Origin: Anaeromyces robustus
Taxonomy: Eukaryota > Neocallimastigomycota > Neocallimastigomycetes > Neocallimastigales > Neocallimastigaceae
DNA length: 64,000 nt
Direction: 5' to 3'
Assembly: GCA_002104895.1 (NCBI GenBank)
Contig: MCFG01000006.1
Location: forward strand, 160,001 to 224,000
Shown: positions 29,270-41,092 of the stretch, piece after piece
How the letters are laid out: each line of letters starts with the position of its first letter
Numbering within the stretch: position 1 is the first letter of the stretch
Notes under the pieces: model-generated
Database searches by the model: none
What the model saw: only the letters and a program-made list of their open reading frames with translations
Told to the model about the DNA's origin: nothing
Position numbers and translations under genes: made by a program

Positions 29270-32200
29270 ATGGCTGTCAGTAGTGAAGTTAACCAGTTTG
29301 TAACTTTTCATAAACATCAATTACAATCTGTTCCTGAATCACTTTGGGAAAAATTATATAAGAAATTAAAAAACCAAGATTTCAATAGTGGTATAATATT
29401 TTTAACTATATATTAAAATATTTTATTTCATATATCTATTTTTTTAATTTTAATTTAATAAAAATTATATTTATACATTTTGAAAGAAAAAATTAAATGT
29501 TTTATATTTTCTTTATAAAAAAAAAATAAAATATTCAAATTATTAGTATGATTTTTAAAAAGTTAAAAAAATAAAAAAAAAAAAAAAAATTATTAGAATA
29601 TATGAATTTTTTTTCAATAGATTTTTATATATAAACATTTTAACCATAAATATTTTAACCATAATAATAATTCTTTTTTTTTTTCTCATTAATAAATTAT
29701 TATTTAAATTTATATATTAATTAAAGGTGAACTATTTGAAATTAAATATGACGAGGAAAAGAAAGAAAGAATTTTATATTTAAAAGAAGGTTGTTGCTTG
29801 GAAGCTGGAAGGTAATATAAATAAATATATAAATAAATATATAAATTAAATATATATATTAAATATATAATAGTAATTTCAAAATTATAAAAGATTTTTT
29901 TTTTTAATTTAAATATATACTAATAAATATATGTATATATTTTTATAATAATAATTATATAATGAAATTTGTAATTATTTTTATATTACATTTAAAAGTG
30001 ATATTTTCCTTGTAGATCATTCATGGACAACTCATCCAGAAAATGCTTCTGGTGAACTTTTAAATACTTCAGGATTATTAAAAAGAATGGAAGCTTTATT
30101 TAATATTAATTATAATGAAGAAGAAGATGTTAATGATCCTGAAAAGGAGTTAAAAGAAGAATTTATAAAGCTTGTTATGGAACAAGCTTCAGTCAATGAA
30201 GAAAAGGCAAAAGATGCTCTTGAAAGACATAATTACGAAGTTATTAATGCTATTGATGAATTAACAACTACCGAAGAATATAGTAGCGATGTAATGGAAG
30301 GATTAAAGGAAACTATTGCTTCACAAGTACCAACAGATGTTAAAGAAAAAGATGAAAAGAAATATCATGGACCAACAGTTAAAGAAAGAATTGATAGAAT
30401 TGTTAAATATGATATGTGGAAATATATTAATGTTTATCAATATACTGTTTTAAATGATGGTGAAGAAGAAAATATTATTACTTGGTATTTCTTTGATGAA
30501 GTTGGTAATGCTATTCAACATTCTACCGATCCAAATGTTGTTTGTATACCATTTATTTTTAATAATGGTTCAGAAAATGTTGAATATTCTCTTTTTTATC
30601 CAATTAAAAATATTAGTTCTGGTGAAATTATTACTAGAAATAAATTACCAGTTGGTAAAATATTAAAAATTTTATTAAAATTTTATTAAAAAATAATTCT
30701 ATTTTTTATTTATTTATTTATTATTAATATTAGTATAAATATATATATGTATATAATTAATATTAATTTTTTATTTTTTATTTTTATTTTTTAATATTAG
30801 ATTTAAAGGAACATGAAAAGGAAGCTTATTTATTATCTTATGTTGATAATCCATTAGAAGAAAAACCTGAAGAATGTGAAAAATTATGTGAAAATGTTAA
30901 GGTAAAAAAAAAAAAGAAAAATTAATTATGACATATATATATATATATAAATTAATACTTTAAATAATTATAATTTAATAGTTTTTATAATTATTAATTA
31001 ATTATTATTATTTTTAAATAAAATATTTATTTAATAATCATAAATTATTATTGCTATATATCTATATCTATATCTATATCTACATTTAAATATCTACATA
31101 TATATATTTGTATCATATATTCATTAATTTATATAAATAAAAGACATGGAAAAATGAAAAAGTTAATAATGATTTTGAAATAAAAACTCCAGATGTTATA
31201 TCTTTATTAGGAAAGCCTAATGAAGAAATCCCAAAAATCAAAATTTATACTGATTTAATTTCTATTAGTTTTTACTTAAAAGATAGTCATATTGAATTTG
31301 TTAAAGATATTAAAGATGCTGATATTATTTGGATTGCTGGTGAAGTTGAACAATTTAAAAATAATCAAAAATTAAGTCGTTTCCCAAATCAATTATGTGT
31401 CACTAATCCACTTTACTTAAAATTAATGTTAAGGTAAATAAAATAAAAACATTATAAGTTATTTTATTATAATTAATTAATATTATTTTTTCATTATTTT
31501 ATAAGTTTTTGAATATATCATAATTATATAATATATAAGAGACTATTTATTAATTTTTTTTTTAATTAATTTATAATTTTATTTTAATTTTTATTTTATT
31601 TTATTATATCATCATTCATTCTTCATTCATTTTTAATTATCTATTAATTAATTATCTATTCAATTTCATTATTTAATATTTTCAATATTTTTTTTTGTAT
31701 ATTATTATTATTATCAATATATATTTTTTTAATTAATATAATTAATGTAATTATTATCGTTATTCATATAAATAGTAAAGTATATGGTCATAATAATGAT
31801 ATTATGTGTGAAAGTTATGATATGACTACTGAAATGACAGAATTTGTTGGTAGTTATTTAACAAATGCTAAAATGATCGAAGAAGAAAAAAAGAATAAAA
31901 AAGATAAAACTATTGATAATAATAATTTCTGGATATTGAAACCTATTTTCGGTAATAATGGTAATTCTAGACCAAGTCAATGGATTATTACTGATTCATT
32001 ACAAAAAATTATTCGTCAACATGATACCAAATTAAATATGCTTATTGAACGTTTTGATAATGGTAAAAAACCATTACTTTATAATGATAATATTAAATGT
32101 CAAATTCGTTTCTTTGCTTTATTAGATTCTTCTATAGATGGTTTATCTTTATATGTTTATGATGAAAATTATATAGTTTATTTAGCTAAAGAATTTTGGA

Positions 32201-33034
32201 ATGATCGTTTATCCAATATTTATAATAAAGAAACTCATTTTGTAAAATATAAAAAGTTAAGAGAAACAACAGAAGCTGAAGAAAAAGCTAAAAGTGATAA
32301 TATTAATCCTTTACCATTTATTCATCATACCAAATTAGAAAGCTTTATTGAAAAACGTTATAATTGTCAATGGAATGATATTAAATCAAAGATATATAGT
32401 AAAATTAAAGGTAAGTAAAAATAAAACAAAAAATAAAAAAATGAAAAAAAAAAATTTTTTTTATATATTATAATAGAATGATTTATTAAAATATATTACA
32501 TATTATATATATATATATTTCATACCCTTTTTTTTTTTTATTCATTAAAAAATAATTCATATCTTCATATTTTCATATATATAAAATTGAATTTATTTAT
32601 ATATAGCTGTTTTCTCTGCTGCCATGTCATCACCAGAACCATTAGGTTTTTCTGAAATTTGTTTAACTTTACCATCATTCTTCAGTTTATTTGCTGTTGA
32701 TGTTGAAATTTATGATGATCTTACACCATATATTGTAAATATTGAATATATTCCAGATGGTGGACCTATGATTAATTTTGATAGAGGTAAATTATAATAA
32801 TAAATAAAAATATTATATTAAATCTTTATATATTGTATAAAGAATAAAAAAATATATATATATATATATTTAATTATATATTATATATTTATATATTTTA
32901 TATTAATATATATTTTACCATTTTCTTTTTTTAAATAATTAATTTTAGATTTCTTATTAAAGGTTGTTGGTAGAGCTACTAATGGTATTCTTGGAAATAT
33001 AAATGATATTGAAAAGGCATTTGTTCAACTTTAA
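29270..33034 (+). CDS. TTLL12-type tubulin-tyrosine-ligase-like protein with a UBA-like insert
   Basis: Eight exons: 29270-29390, 29727-29811, 29999-30654, 30801-30901, 31144-31433, 31776-32410, 32607-32786, 32949-33034; 717 residues against about 644 for human TTLL12. The N-terminal half follows TTLL12: GELFEI, then DIFLVDHSWTTHPENA, LLNTSGLLKRMEAL, WYFFDEVGNAIQH and IKIYTDLISIS. The TTL domain covers about 440-717: FWILKPIFGN at the KPW position, CQIRFFALLDSS, ESFIEKRYNCQWND and SSPEPLGFSEI. Residues about 122-160 form a UBA-like helix bundle (LVMEQASVNEEKAKDALE, then NAIDELT) closely resembling the NAC-alpha UBA; human TTLL12 has none there. The usual EVN Mg/ATP motif near the C terminus reads NIE before YIPDGG, so ligase activity is doubtful. 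Function of TTLL12 proteins is itself unsettled. Confidence 0.92.
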
Positions 33035-34940
33035 TTACTTCCATAATAATTACAACACCAAAAAAAAAGAAAAAAAAAAATAAAATTCAAAGATAATAAA
33101 TACTACTAAAGTTATACTAAATTTTTTATTTCATTAATAAAAAAAAATTAAAAAAAAAAAAAAAATGAAATAACTAAAATAATTATTTTGATTAAAATAA
33201 TTAAAATAATATTAATATAAAAACAAAATAATTAAAAATTAAATATTAAAACAAATAAGCAAACAAACAAACAAAACACAAAAAAAATTTTTATTTTTAT
33301 TTTTTTTAGAATTAGAATAAAATAAAATTAATAAAACTAATAATATTACAAATTACAAATAATATTTAGTTACACATAATTTTTTTTTAAAACATTTAAT
33401 AATAATAATAGTAATAATATAGTAATAATAATAAAATATAGTAATAATAATAAAATATAGTATATAAATAATTATATATATAATAATTTAATTGAATGTA
33501 AATAATTTTATTTAAATTAAAAATATAATTTATCATTTAAAAAAGTAATAAAAACAATAATCAAATATCAATATTAAAATATTCTACTATAGTACTATAT
33601 GTTGATAATTTTTTAGTTTTATTTTGTAAATGGAATGGTGAATAAGAAAATAAATAGTTTTTATTTTATTTTTTATTTATTAATATTCATATCTAATGTT
33701 ATTAAAAAGGTTTTTATTTTTTTTTTTTTATAATTTAAAAGATTTATATAAATTTTCAATCTTTTTTTTTTTAAAAAAAAATTTTTTTTTTTGATTATAT
33801 TGTATTAATAAAATTACTATATATTAATTAATTGAAATCAATATTAATCTTAATATATTATTCTCAAACTTTAACATCAAAACAAAAAATAGGAATAATT
33901 TATTATATTTATTATTATTTTATTATTATTATTTTTTTAAGATACAAATACAAATACAAATATTATAATTTTATAATATTTGTAATAAAAAAAATCTCCT
34001 ATGGATTGAAATTAATTACCAATAATAAATTTTAAATCACGTATTTTTAATTCTATTTTGATTATGGCAAAAGAAAATTAATGTATTCAAAAATTAATTT
34101 TTTTATTAATAATAAATATATTTACAATAAATTAATTTGTGGCTTTATATTAAAGATAGGTTGTTTAATTATTAAGTTTTAAAGTTACATCTCTACAATT
34201 AATTAAAATGTTTTGAGCATCTATTATAATATAATATATTTATCCAATATATTACAATTTAATCATAATTATAATTGTTTATTATTATTAGTCTCTTTTT
34301 TTTTTTTTAAAAAAAAAACATGTAATATATAAATCTTTTTTTTTTTTATGTAATTAAATATTGATATAATATATAGTAAATATATATTATAAATTTATTA
34401 TAATATATTGATTCAATTATAATGTAATATATTTATCTTATTATTTCTATTTTTTTTTTAATTAATAGTAAATAATTATTTTATATTATTTATTTATTTA
34501 TTTATTCATTTAATTAATTAATTAATTAATTCATACAATTAATAATTTATTAATTTATTCATTTATTTACTTATTAACATATATTAAATATTTTTATTAT
34601 TTTATTATTTACATTTATTACTATTATACAGAACTTTTTAATATATTAAATAATTATTAGAATTATAATTATTATACTATTATTATATGATTTTATTATA
34701 ATTTTGAGATAAAATTAATATAAAAGAAAAGAAATTTATCTTTTATAATTATTTTCTTTACTGTTAAAAAATTTTTTTTTTTTGAAAGGGAATTATATTA
34801 TTAAAAAATTTTTACATTTTTTTAGTAGTGAAACTATTTTTTTAAAAAAAAATAAAAGAAATATAATTTATAATAATTATTATTACTTTCTTTCAATACC
34901 TCAATAAATTCAATTTTTTCTTAAATATCTATAATCAAAA
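33035..34940. other. AT-rich intergenic region
   Basis: It lies downstream of the TTLL12-type gene and upstream of the AdhE-like gene. It has A/T runs, an (ATTA)n patch at 34510-34530 and a TTTA patch at 34490-34505. The open frame at 33832-34035 has no homology-like motif and fits AT noise. No gene is seen. Confidence 0.7.
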
Positions 34941-35136
34941 ATGTCTTTACTTTGGTTCCGTGTCCCAGAAAGTGTTTACTTCAAGAGAGCTATTGTTAGT
35001 GAAGCTTTAAGTGATTTAAAGGGTATTTGTAAACGTTCTATGATTATTACTGATCGTGACTTAACTTGGCTTGGTGTTGCTCACCGTGTCAAGAAGGTCT
35101 GTGAAGCTACCGGTTTCACTACGTAAATATTTTAAA

Positions 35137-35170
<34 letters not shown>

Positions 35171-35304
35171 TTGTTTTAATATATATAGTATTTAATAATA
35201 TATTATCAAATATTATATTACATTATCGGATATTAAAACTTATTTATTTTATATCTATACAATAATTTATTTATATATAATTAATTAAAAACTGTTTTAT
35301 ATTT

Positions 35305-35355
<51 letters not shown>

Positions 35356-37410
35356 CAAAATATTTACATATTTATTTATTTATTTATCATTGAAAAAAAA
35401 AAAAAAAAAAAAAAAAAACACACACACACAACAAACCAAACAAACATAATATATATTATTATTATTATTATCTATTATAATAAATAATCAAAATAATTCG
35501 ACTATATTAGTTCTGTTTTCGTAAATATCAAATTTAAATTTTATATTATTATTTTAAAAATTAAAAAAAATATATATATTAAATTTTAAATCTTTTTTTA
35601 TTTATTTATATATTTATTTAAATATTTAAAATAAATAGGATCAAGTTGTTAAGAACCCATCCTTAAATGATCTTCAAAATGGTCTTAACGAAGCCAAGAT
35701 TTTCAAGTAATTAAAAATTATTAATTATATTTAATTATATAAATTATATTAATTATGATTTAATTAATTAATTTATTATTATTATATTAATATTATAATT
35801 ATTATTGATAATACATATATTAATTATATTATTTTTTTATTATTATATAATAGGCCGTAAGTATACAACTTTATAAATCTTGTGTTTTATTTATATTATT
35901 ATATATTAGTTTTCAAAATTATCAAATTAAAAAAAAAGGACCCGAGATGAAAATAAATTTTAAAATAATAATATAATAAAAGAAGTCACAATTATATATA
36001 TATATATACACATATATAAACATACAAAAAAAATCATCATAGGTAGAGGAAAAATATATTAATTATTGTATTATTATTTTATTATTATTATTTTTGTTGA
36101 CATACATAGAGATGTTATTATTGCCCTTGGTGGTGGTACAGCTATGAACTATGCTAAGGTAAAATCTATTTTAAAGATAATTATAATATCTTTCACAAAT
36201 TAATATCAACATATAAATATTAATATATATAAAAAAAATATTATAATATTAATATATATTTTAATATTTTTTATTTCATATTTATATTATATTATATATA
36301 TATAATATTTGAATTTAACAGTTAGTCAGAATTTTCTATGAAAATCCAGATCTTAATGTTAACGTAAGTATTTTTATAAATAATTTAAGGAAAATGATCA
36401 TTTACTTTTATATCATTATAATTATTATTATAATTATAAAATTGAGTATAATAAATCATAATAGCTTATTAATTATTATTATTAAATTATTATTATTATT
36501 ATAATTTTCATTTACTTAATAATAATATAATAATAACAATAATAAAATATAATAGCAATTAGTTGGTTCCTACGATACCATTCGTGACCGTTTACACAAG
36601 AATTTAATTCGTGGTGATATTGTTAAATACCTTGTTTGTATCCCAACTACTTCATGTACTGGTGATGAAGTTACTCCATTTGCTCGTTTAACTCTTGACA
36701 ATGGTAATATTGAATTAATTTCTACCTATACTTTAACTCCAAATATGGCTATTGTTGACCCAGAAATGGCTATGGGTATGCCAAAGAATGTTTCTGTCAA
36801 CTCTTCTTTATACGCTCTTTCTAATGCTATTGAAAGTCTTGTTTCTATTCACAGTAATGATTACACTGTTCCATACTCTCAACAAGCTGCTATTGCTATC
36901 ATTTCTAACTTCAAGAACAGTATCATTGATCAAGAATATGATGTTGCTGGTCGTGCCATTATGCACAATGCCGCTACTTTAGCTGGTATGGCTAGTGGTA
37001 ATGCTTTCCTTGGTGTTAGTCACTCTTTAGCACACTACGTTTCTTCTCGTTTCCATGACATTCATCCAGGTGTTGCTAATGCTATTATTCTTCCAAAGGT
37101 TATTAAGTTCAATTCTAAGGATGCTGCTACTAAGAAGGCTTACGCTACTTTAGCTGATAAGGTTGCCGTTAGCCTTGGTAAGGATATTTATGAAAAATCT
37201 GAAGATGAAAAGGTTGACTATTTAATTGAACAAATTAACAATTTAATTTCTCTTGGTGGTGTTCCAACTCAATTTAAGGATTGTGGTGTTTCTGAAGCTG
37301 ATTTCAATGCTGCTATTAATGACATTGCTACTAAGGCTTTAGCTGACCAAGGTACTGCTTGTAACCCAGTTAAGCCAACTGTTGATGATTTAAAAAAGAT
37401 GTTACAATAA
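34941..37410 (+). CDS. stand-alone AdhE-type alcohol dehydrogenase domain, metal site partly lost
   Basis: Seven exons: 34941-35122, 35511-35520, 35639-35706, 35854-35856, 36110-36158, 36322-36363, 36556-37410; 402 residues. It matches the iron-dependent ADH half of bifunctional AdhE: PESVYFKRAIVSEAL, FKPDVIIALGGGTAMN, IPTTSCTGDEVTPFA, MAIVDPEMAMGMPKN and NAFLGVSHSLAH. No aldehyde dehydrogenase half is present. AdhE reduces acetaldehyde to ethanol with NADH. Of the four metal ligands (Asp653, His657, His723, His737 in E. coli AdhE), the equivalents here are Tyr204, Asn208, His274 and His288, so two are lost; GGGSPMD is GGGTAMN. The long last exon uses many AAG, TTC, ATC and GAC codons, unlike most neighbours, as expected of an abundant protein. 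It may be a structural or regulatory partner of AdhE rather than an enzyme; no targeting peptide is evident. Confidence 0.9.
35511..35520 (+). other. 10-nt microexon of the AdhE-like gene
   Basis: TTCTGTTTTC lies between TATATTAG and GTAAATAT. Exon 1 ends in phase 2 and the next large exon needs phase 0; only inclusion of these 10 nt joins them in frame. The result, GFTTSVFDQVVKNPSL, aligns without a gap to the AdhE segment GIETEVFFEVEADPTL. Confidence 0.88.
35854..35856 (+). other. 3-nt microexon of the AdhE-like gene
   Basis: GCC sits between TATATAATAG and GTAAGTAT, i.e. a consensus acceptor directly followed by a consensus donor. Inclusion makes AA-G CC-A, giving Lys87-Pro88 and the near-invariant FKPDVIIALGGG. 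Skipping would still be in frame (AA-A) but would lose the proline. Confidence 0.75.
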
Positions 37411-37618
37411 ATTCATTTAGATTTAATTAAATCAATTCTATTATAATTTATAAAAACCAAATAATATAAAAAAAAAAAAAAAAAAGAAGAAAAAGAAATA
37501 AAAAATCAAAAATTAAAGAATAGAATTAAAAAAAATAATAATATTAATATTAAAAAAAAAAAAAAGAAAAGAAAAGAAAAAGAGATAATAAATAGTAAAT
37601 AATAAATAATAATAATAC

Positions 37619-37650
<32 letters not shown>

Positions 37651-37754
37651 TTTATACTATTCATTATTTAAATTTCTTTTATATAATATAAATATAATTT
37701 TTTTTTTAATTATATTATTATTTTTTATTTATTTTTTATTTTTATTTTTTTATT

Positions 37755-37786
<32 letters not shown>

Positions 37787-38749
37787 ATTTATTTATTTAT
37801 CATTGTTTTTAATTTGTTTTATATATAATACCACTACATAAATATTCTTTTAATCAATATATATATAAATATTTTTTTAAAAAAAAAAAAAACATACCTT
37901 TACTCAAGAAGAAAAAAATATTAAACTTTTCATTTGAAAAAAAAGAAAGAAAGAAAAAATTGAGAAAATATATAATTTCCTTTTTTACTTTTTCCTTTTC
38001 TTTTTTATAAAATAATACTTATTAATTTTTTTATTAAGGAAAAAAAAATTAATAAATAGAAAATAGAAAAAAAAAATAACAAGAATAAGGTTTATAATAA
38101 TATTTTTTGTTATTAGAATAATTAAAAATTTGAGTTAAAAAATTAGTTTAAGATATATAAAATTATTTCAAAACAAAAAAAAAAAAAAATGAAAAAATTA
38201 AAAAATTAAAAAAAAAAAGAGAAAAAGAAAAAGATAAAAAAAAAAAAAAAAAAAAACGAGGATAAAAAAATAAATTATAAATAATAAAAAAAAAAAAGGA
38301 AAGAAAATATATTTTTTTCTTTTTTATTATTACAAAAAAAAAAATATTTTTTTAAAATAAAAAACATATAAAACATATAAAACAAAAACAAAAACAAAAA
38401 ACTCTTAAATATTTTTCAATAATAATAATAATAATCGTTATTAGTATTATTACTAATTTATATTAACTTTGCTTTTTATATTTATTACTAAATTATTATT
38501 GAAATATATTGGAAAAAAATCGTCCCAAATATTTTATAAAAATATAAATTTTGTTCCAAAATATTTTATAAACATTGAAATTTTATTCCTTTTTTTTTTT
38601 TTTCTCTCTCTCTCTCCTCTTCCTCTCTTATTATCCTGAACTATTAATTATATATATATAAAACTTTATATAAAAATAAGTATTTTTAATTTAATTTATT
38701 ATTGAAAACAAAACAAAAAAGTAAGAACAAAAACTAAAAAAAAAACCAT

Positions 38750-38866
38750 ATACACCCATACACAGACAAAAAAAATTTTTTTAAAAATTAAGTAATACTC
38801 ATACACAGACAAAAAAAAAAAAATTTTTAAAATTAAGCAATACTCATACACGCACACAAAAAAAAA
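38750..38866 (+). repeat. tandem repeat of about 57 bp, two and a half units
   Basis: The unit ACTCATACACAGACAAAA, then a run of A, TTTTT and AAAATTAAGTAAT, occurs twice with a partial third copy (CATACACGCACAC). CA-containing DNA is unusual in this intergenic sequence. Confidence 0.75.
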
Positions 38867-39087
38867 AGTGGTCCATTATGGATTAAAAAAAAAATTTCTT
38901 TTTTGATATTAAAGTTAAAATAATAATGAGTAACAAAATTAAAGTAACCTTTAGTGTTAAAAAAAAATAATAAACAAATAAGCAAATAAACAAATAAAAT
39001 AAAAATAAAAATATTAAAATGTTTTTTATTACATTTTATATTTAATATTTAAATTACATTTATATATATATTTAAATAAGCAAGACT

Positions 39088-39124
<37 letters not shown>

Positions 39125-40106
39125 TAAAGGAAATCTTTAGTTTAAAACTTTAAAGTCCTTTAAAAATATATTTATAGAATATTCTCTTATTCTATTATGA
39201 ACATAATAATTTATGGTCTTTTTTACTTTAATTAAAATACTTTAATAAGGTTAGGATATTATTAAAGTATTTTATTATTTTTAGGATAATTATATTCCAG
39301 TTTATTGTGTTATTTAATAAAGTTTTTAGGACATCAAAATGTTAAAACGTAGTTTTGTTTTTTAAGGGTTTCATTACTAAAATAATATTTTTGTAGAATA
39401 TTATATTTAAAATATATATAATGGGGAACATAACTAATTTATAACTAATTTTTTTATTTATTTTTTTTTTTATTAAGAATATAATTAAATATGTTAAAAC
39501 AAAAATAATAATTTAAATATATTGAGAGAAAATTTTGGTATATATTATTTAATAATAATAAAATTAGGCTAATTTAAAATAATTGATGCATGATGCATAA
39601 AAAAAAAAAAAAAAAAAAAAGTAGCATTGAACTCTATCTAATATATTTTTTTTATTATTATTCAAATAAATAAAAAAAAAAAAACTTTTACAAGATAATA
39701 AATGATTCATATAATATGAAATTCTTTATTATTATTTTATTTTTAATACTTGTACTACATATTTTTATAATAATAAAATTTTTTAATTGTTTTTATTTCA
39801 AAGAATAAAAAATTTAAAAATAAAATAAAAAAATAAAAAAATATTATTATATCTGTTATTATTATCTTAATGCAAATCTTTGATAATATAAAATAAAAAA
39901 TTTTTTTTAATGATTAAGAAGCAAATATAGAAAAAAAAAAAAAAAAGAAAAGAATAAATAATGATATAAAATAAATATTTTTTAACTGAATTAAAAATAA
40001 TATATTAATAAGATAGGATTATATTTCAGGAAAAAAAAAAATAAAACAAACAACAAAAAAAAGCATATATTAATATCATATTAAAATATTATCAAATAAA
40101 AATAAC

Positions 40107-40291
<185 letters not shown>

Positions 40292-40454
40292 ATAACTAAA
40301 ACTGAAATTAATAATAATAAAACACAAATACAAAAATAATAAAAAAAATTTTTTTTTATGGGCTATATCTATTATATAAAATATATATTATTTACTTATT
40401 TTAATTATACTTTTTTTTTTTATTTTCAATTTTTTTTTTACTTTTTAATTATTC

Positions 40455-40493
<39 letters not shown>

Positions 40494-40687
40494 ATACCTT
40501 ATTCCTTTTATTTTTTATTATTTAGAATGGAATAACAGTTTATTTAAATAAAAATATCATTATATATATATAATTATATTATTATTTTTTTTTATTTTTA
40601 TTTTTTTATTCTTATTTTTATTTTTATTTTAATTTTTTTTTATTTTATATTTTGTTTCATTTTGTTATATATATTTGAAAAAAAAAA

Positions 40688-41057
40688 TTATGATGATGCT
40701 GAGTAGTGAAGATTGTTATATTTACAATAGTTAGTCATCATTCGTAATTTTAATATTAATAAAAGACTAGCCGATACAGAAAAAGTAATTCCTGTTCTCT
40801 TTAAGAAACATTTCCAATCAATATTCCTTTGTATTATTTGATAAAGTGGTGGGTATCCATACATATAATCATGCATTGACTCACTTATTATATATACTTG
40901 AAGTGGTTGACTTGATAATTATAAAATTAACAAATTATTATTATTATAAATTATAAATATATATTATATATATATAAATATATATTATAAATAAATAAAT
41001 AAATAAGTATATATATATATATAATATTTAAATTTATAAGAAATTATATTAATAATG

Positions 41058-41092
<35 letters not shown>

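Noticed and set aside
36752-36982. 76-codon frame in the AdhE-like exon
   Set aside because: It is an alternate frame of a clear coding exon.
34941-37410. AdhE-like gene as a broken fragment of full AdhE
   Set aside because: It has its own start, consistent splice sites, an intact frame and strong codon bias; it is better seen as a stand-alone gene.
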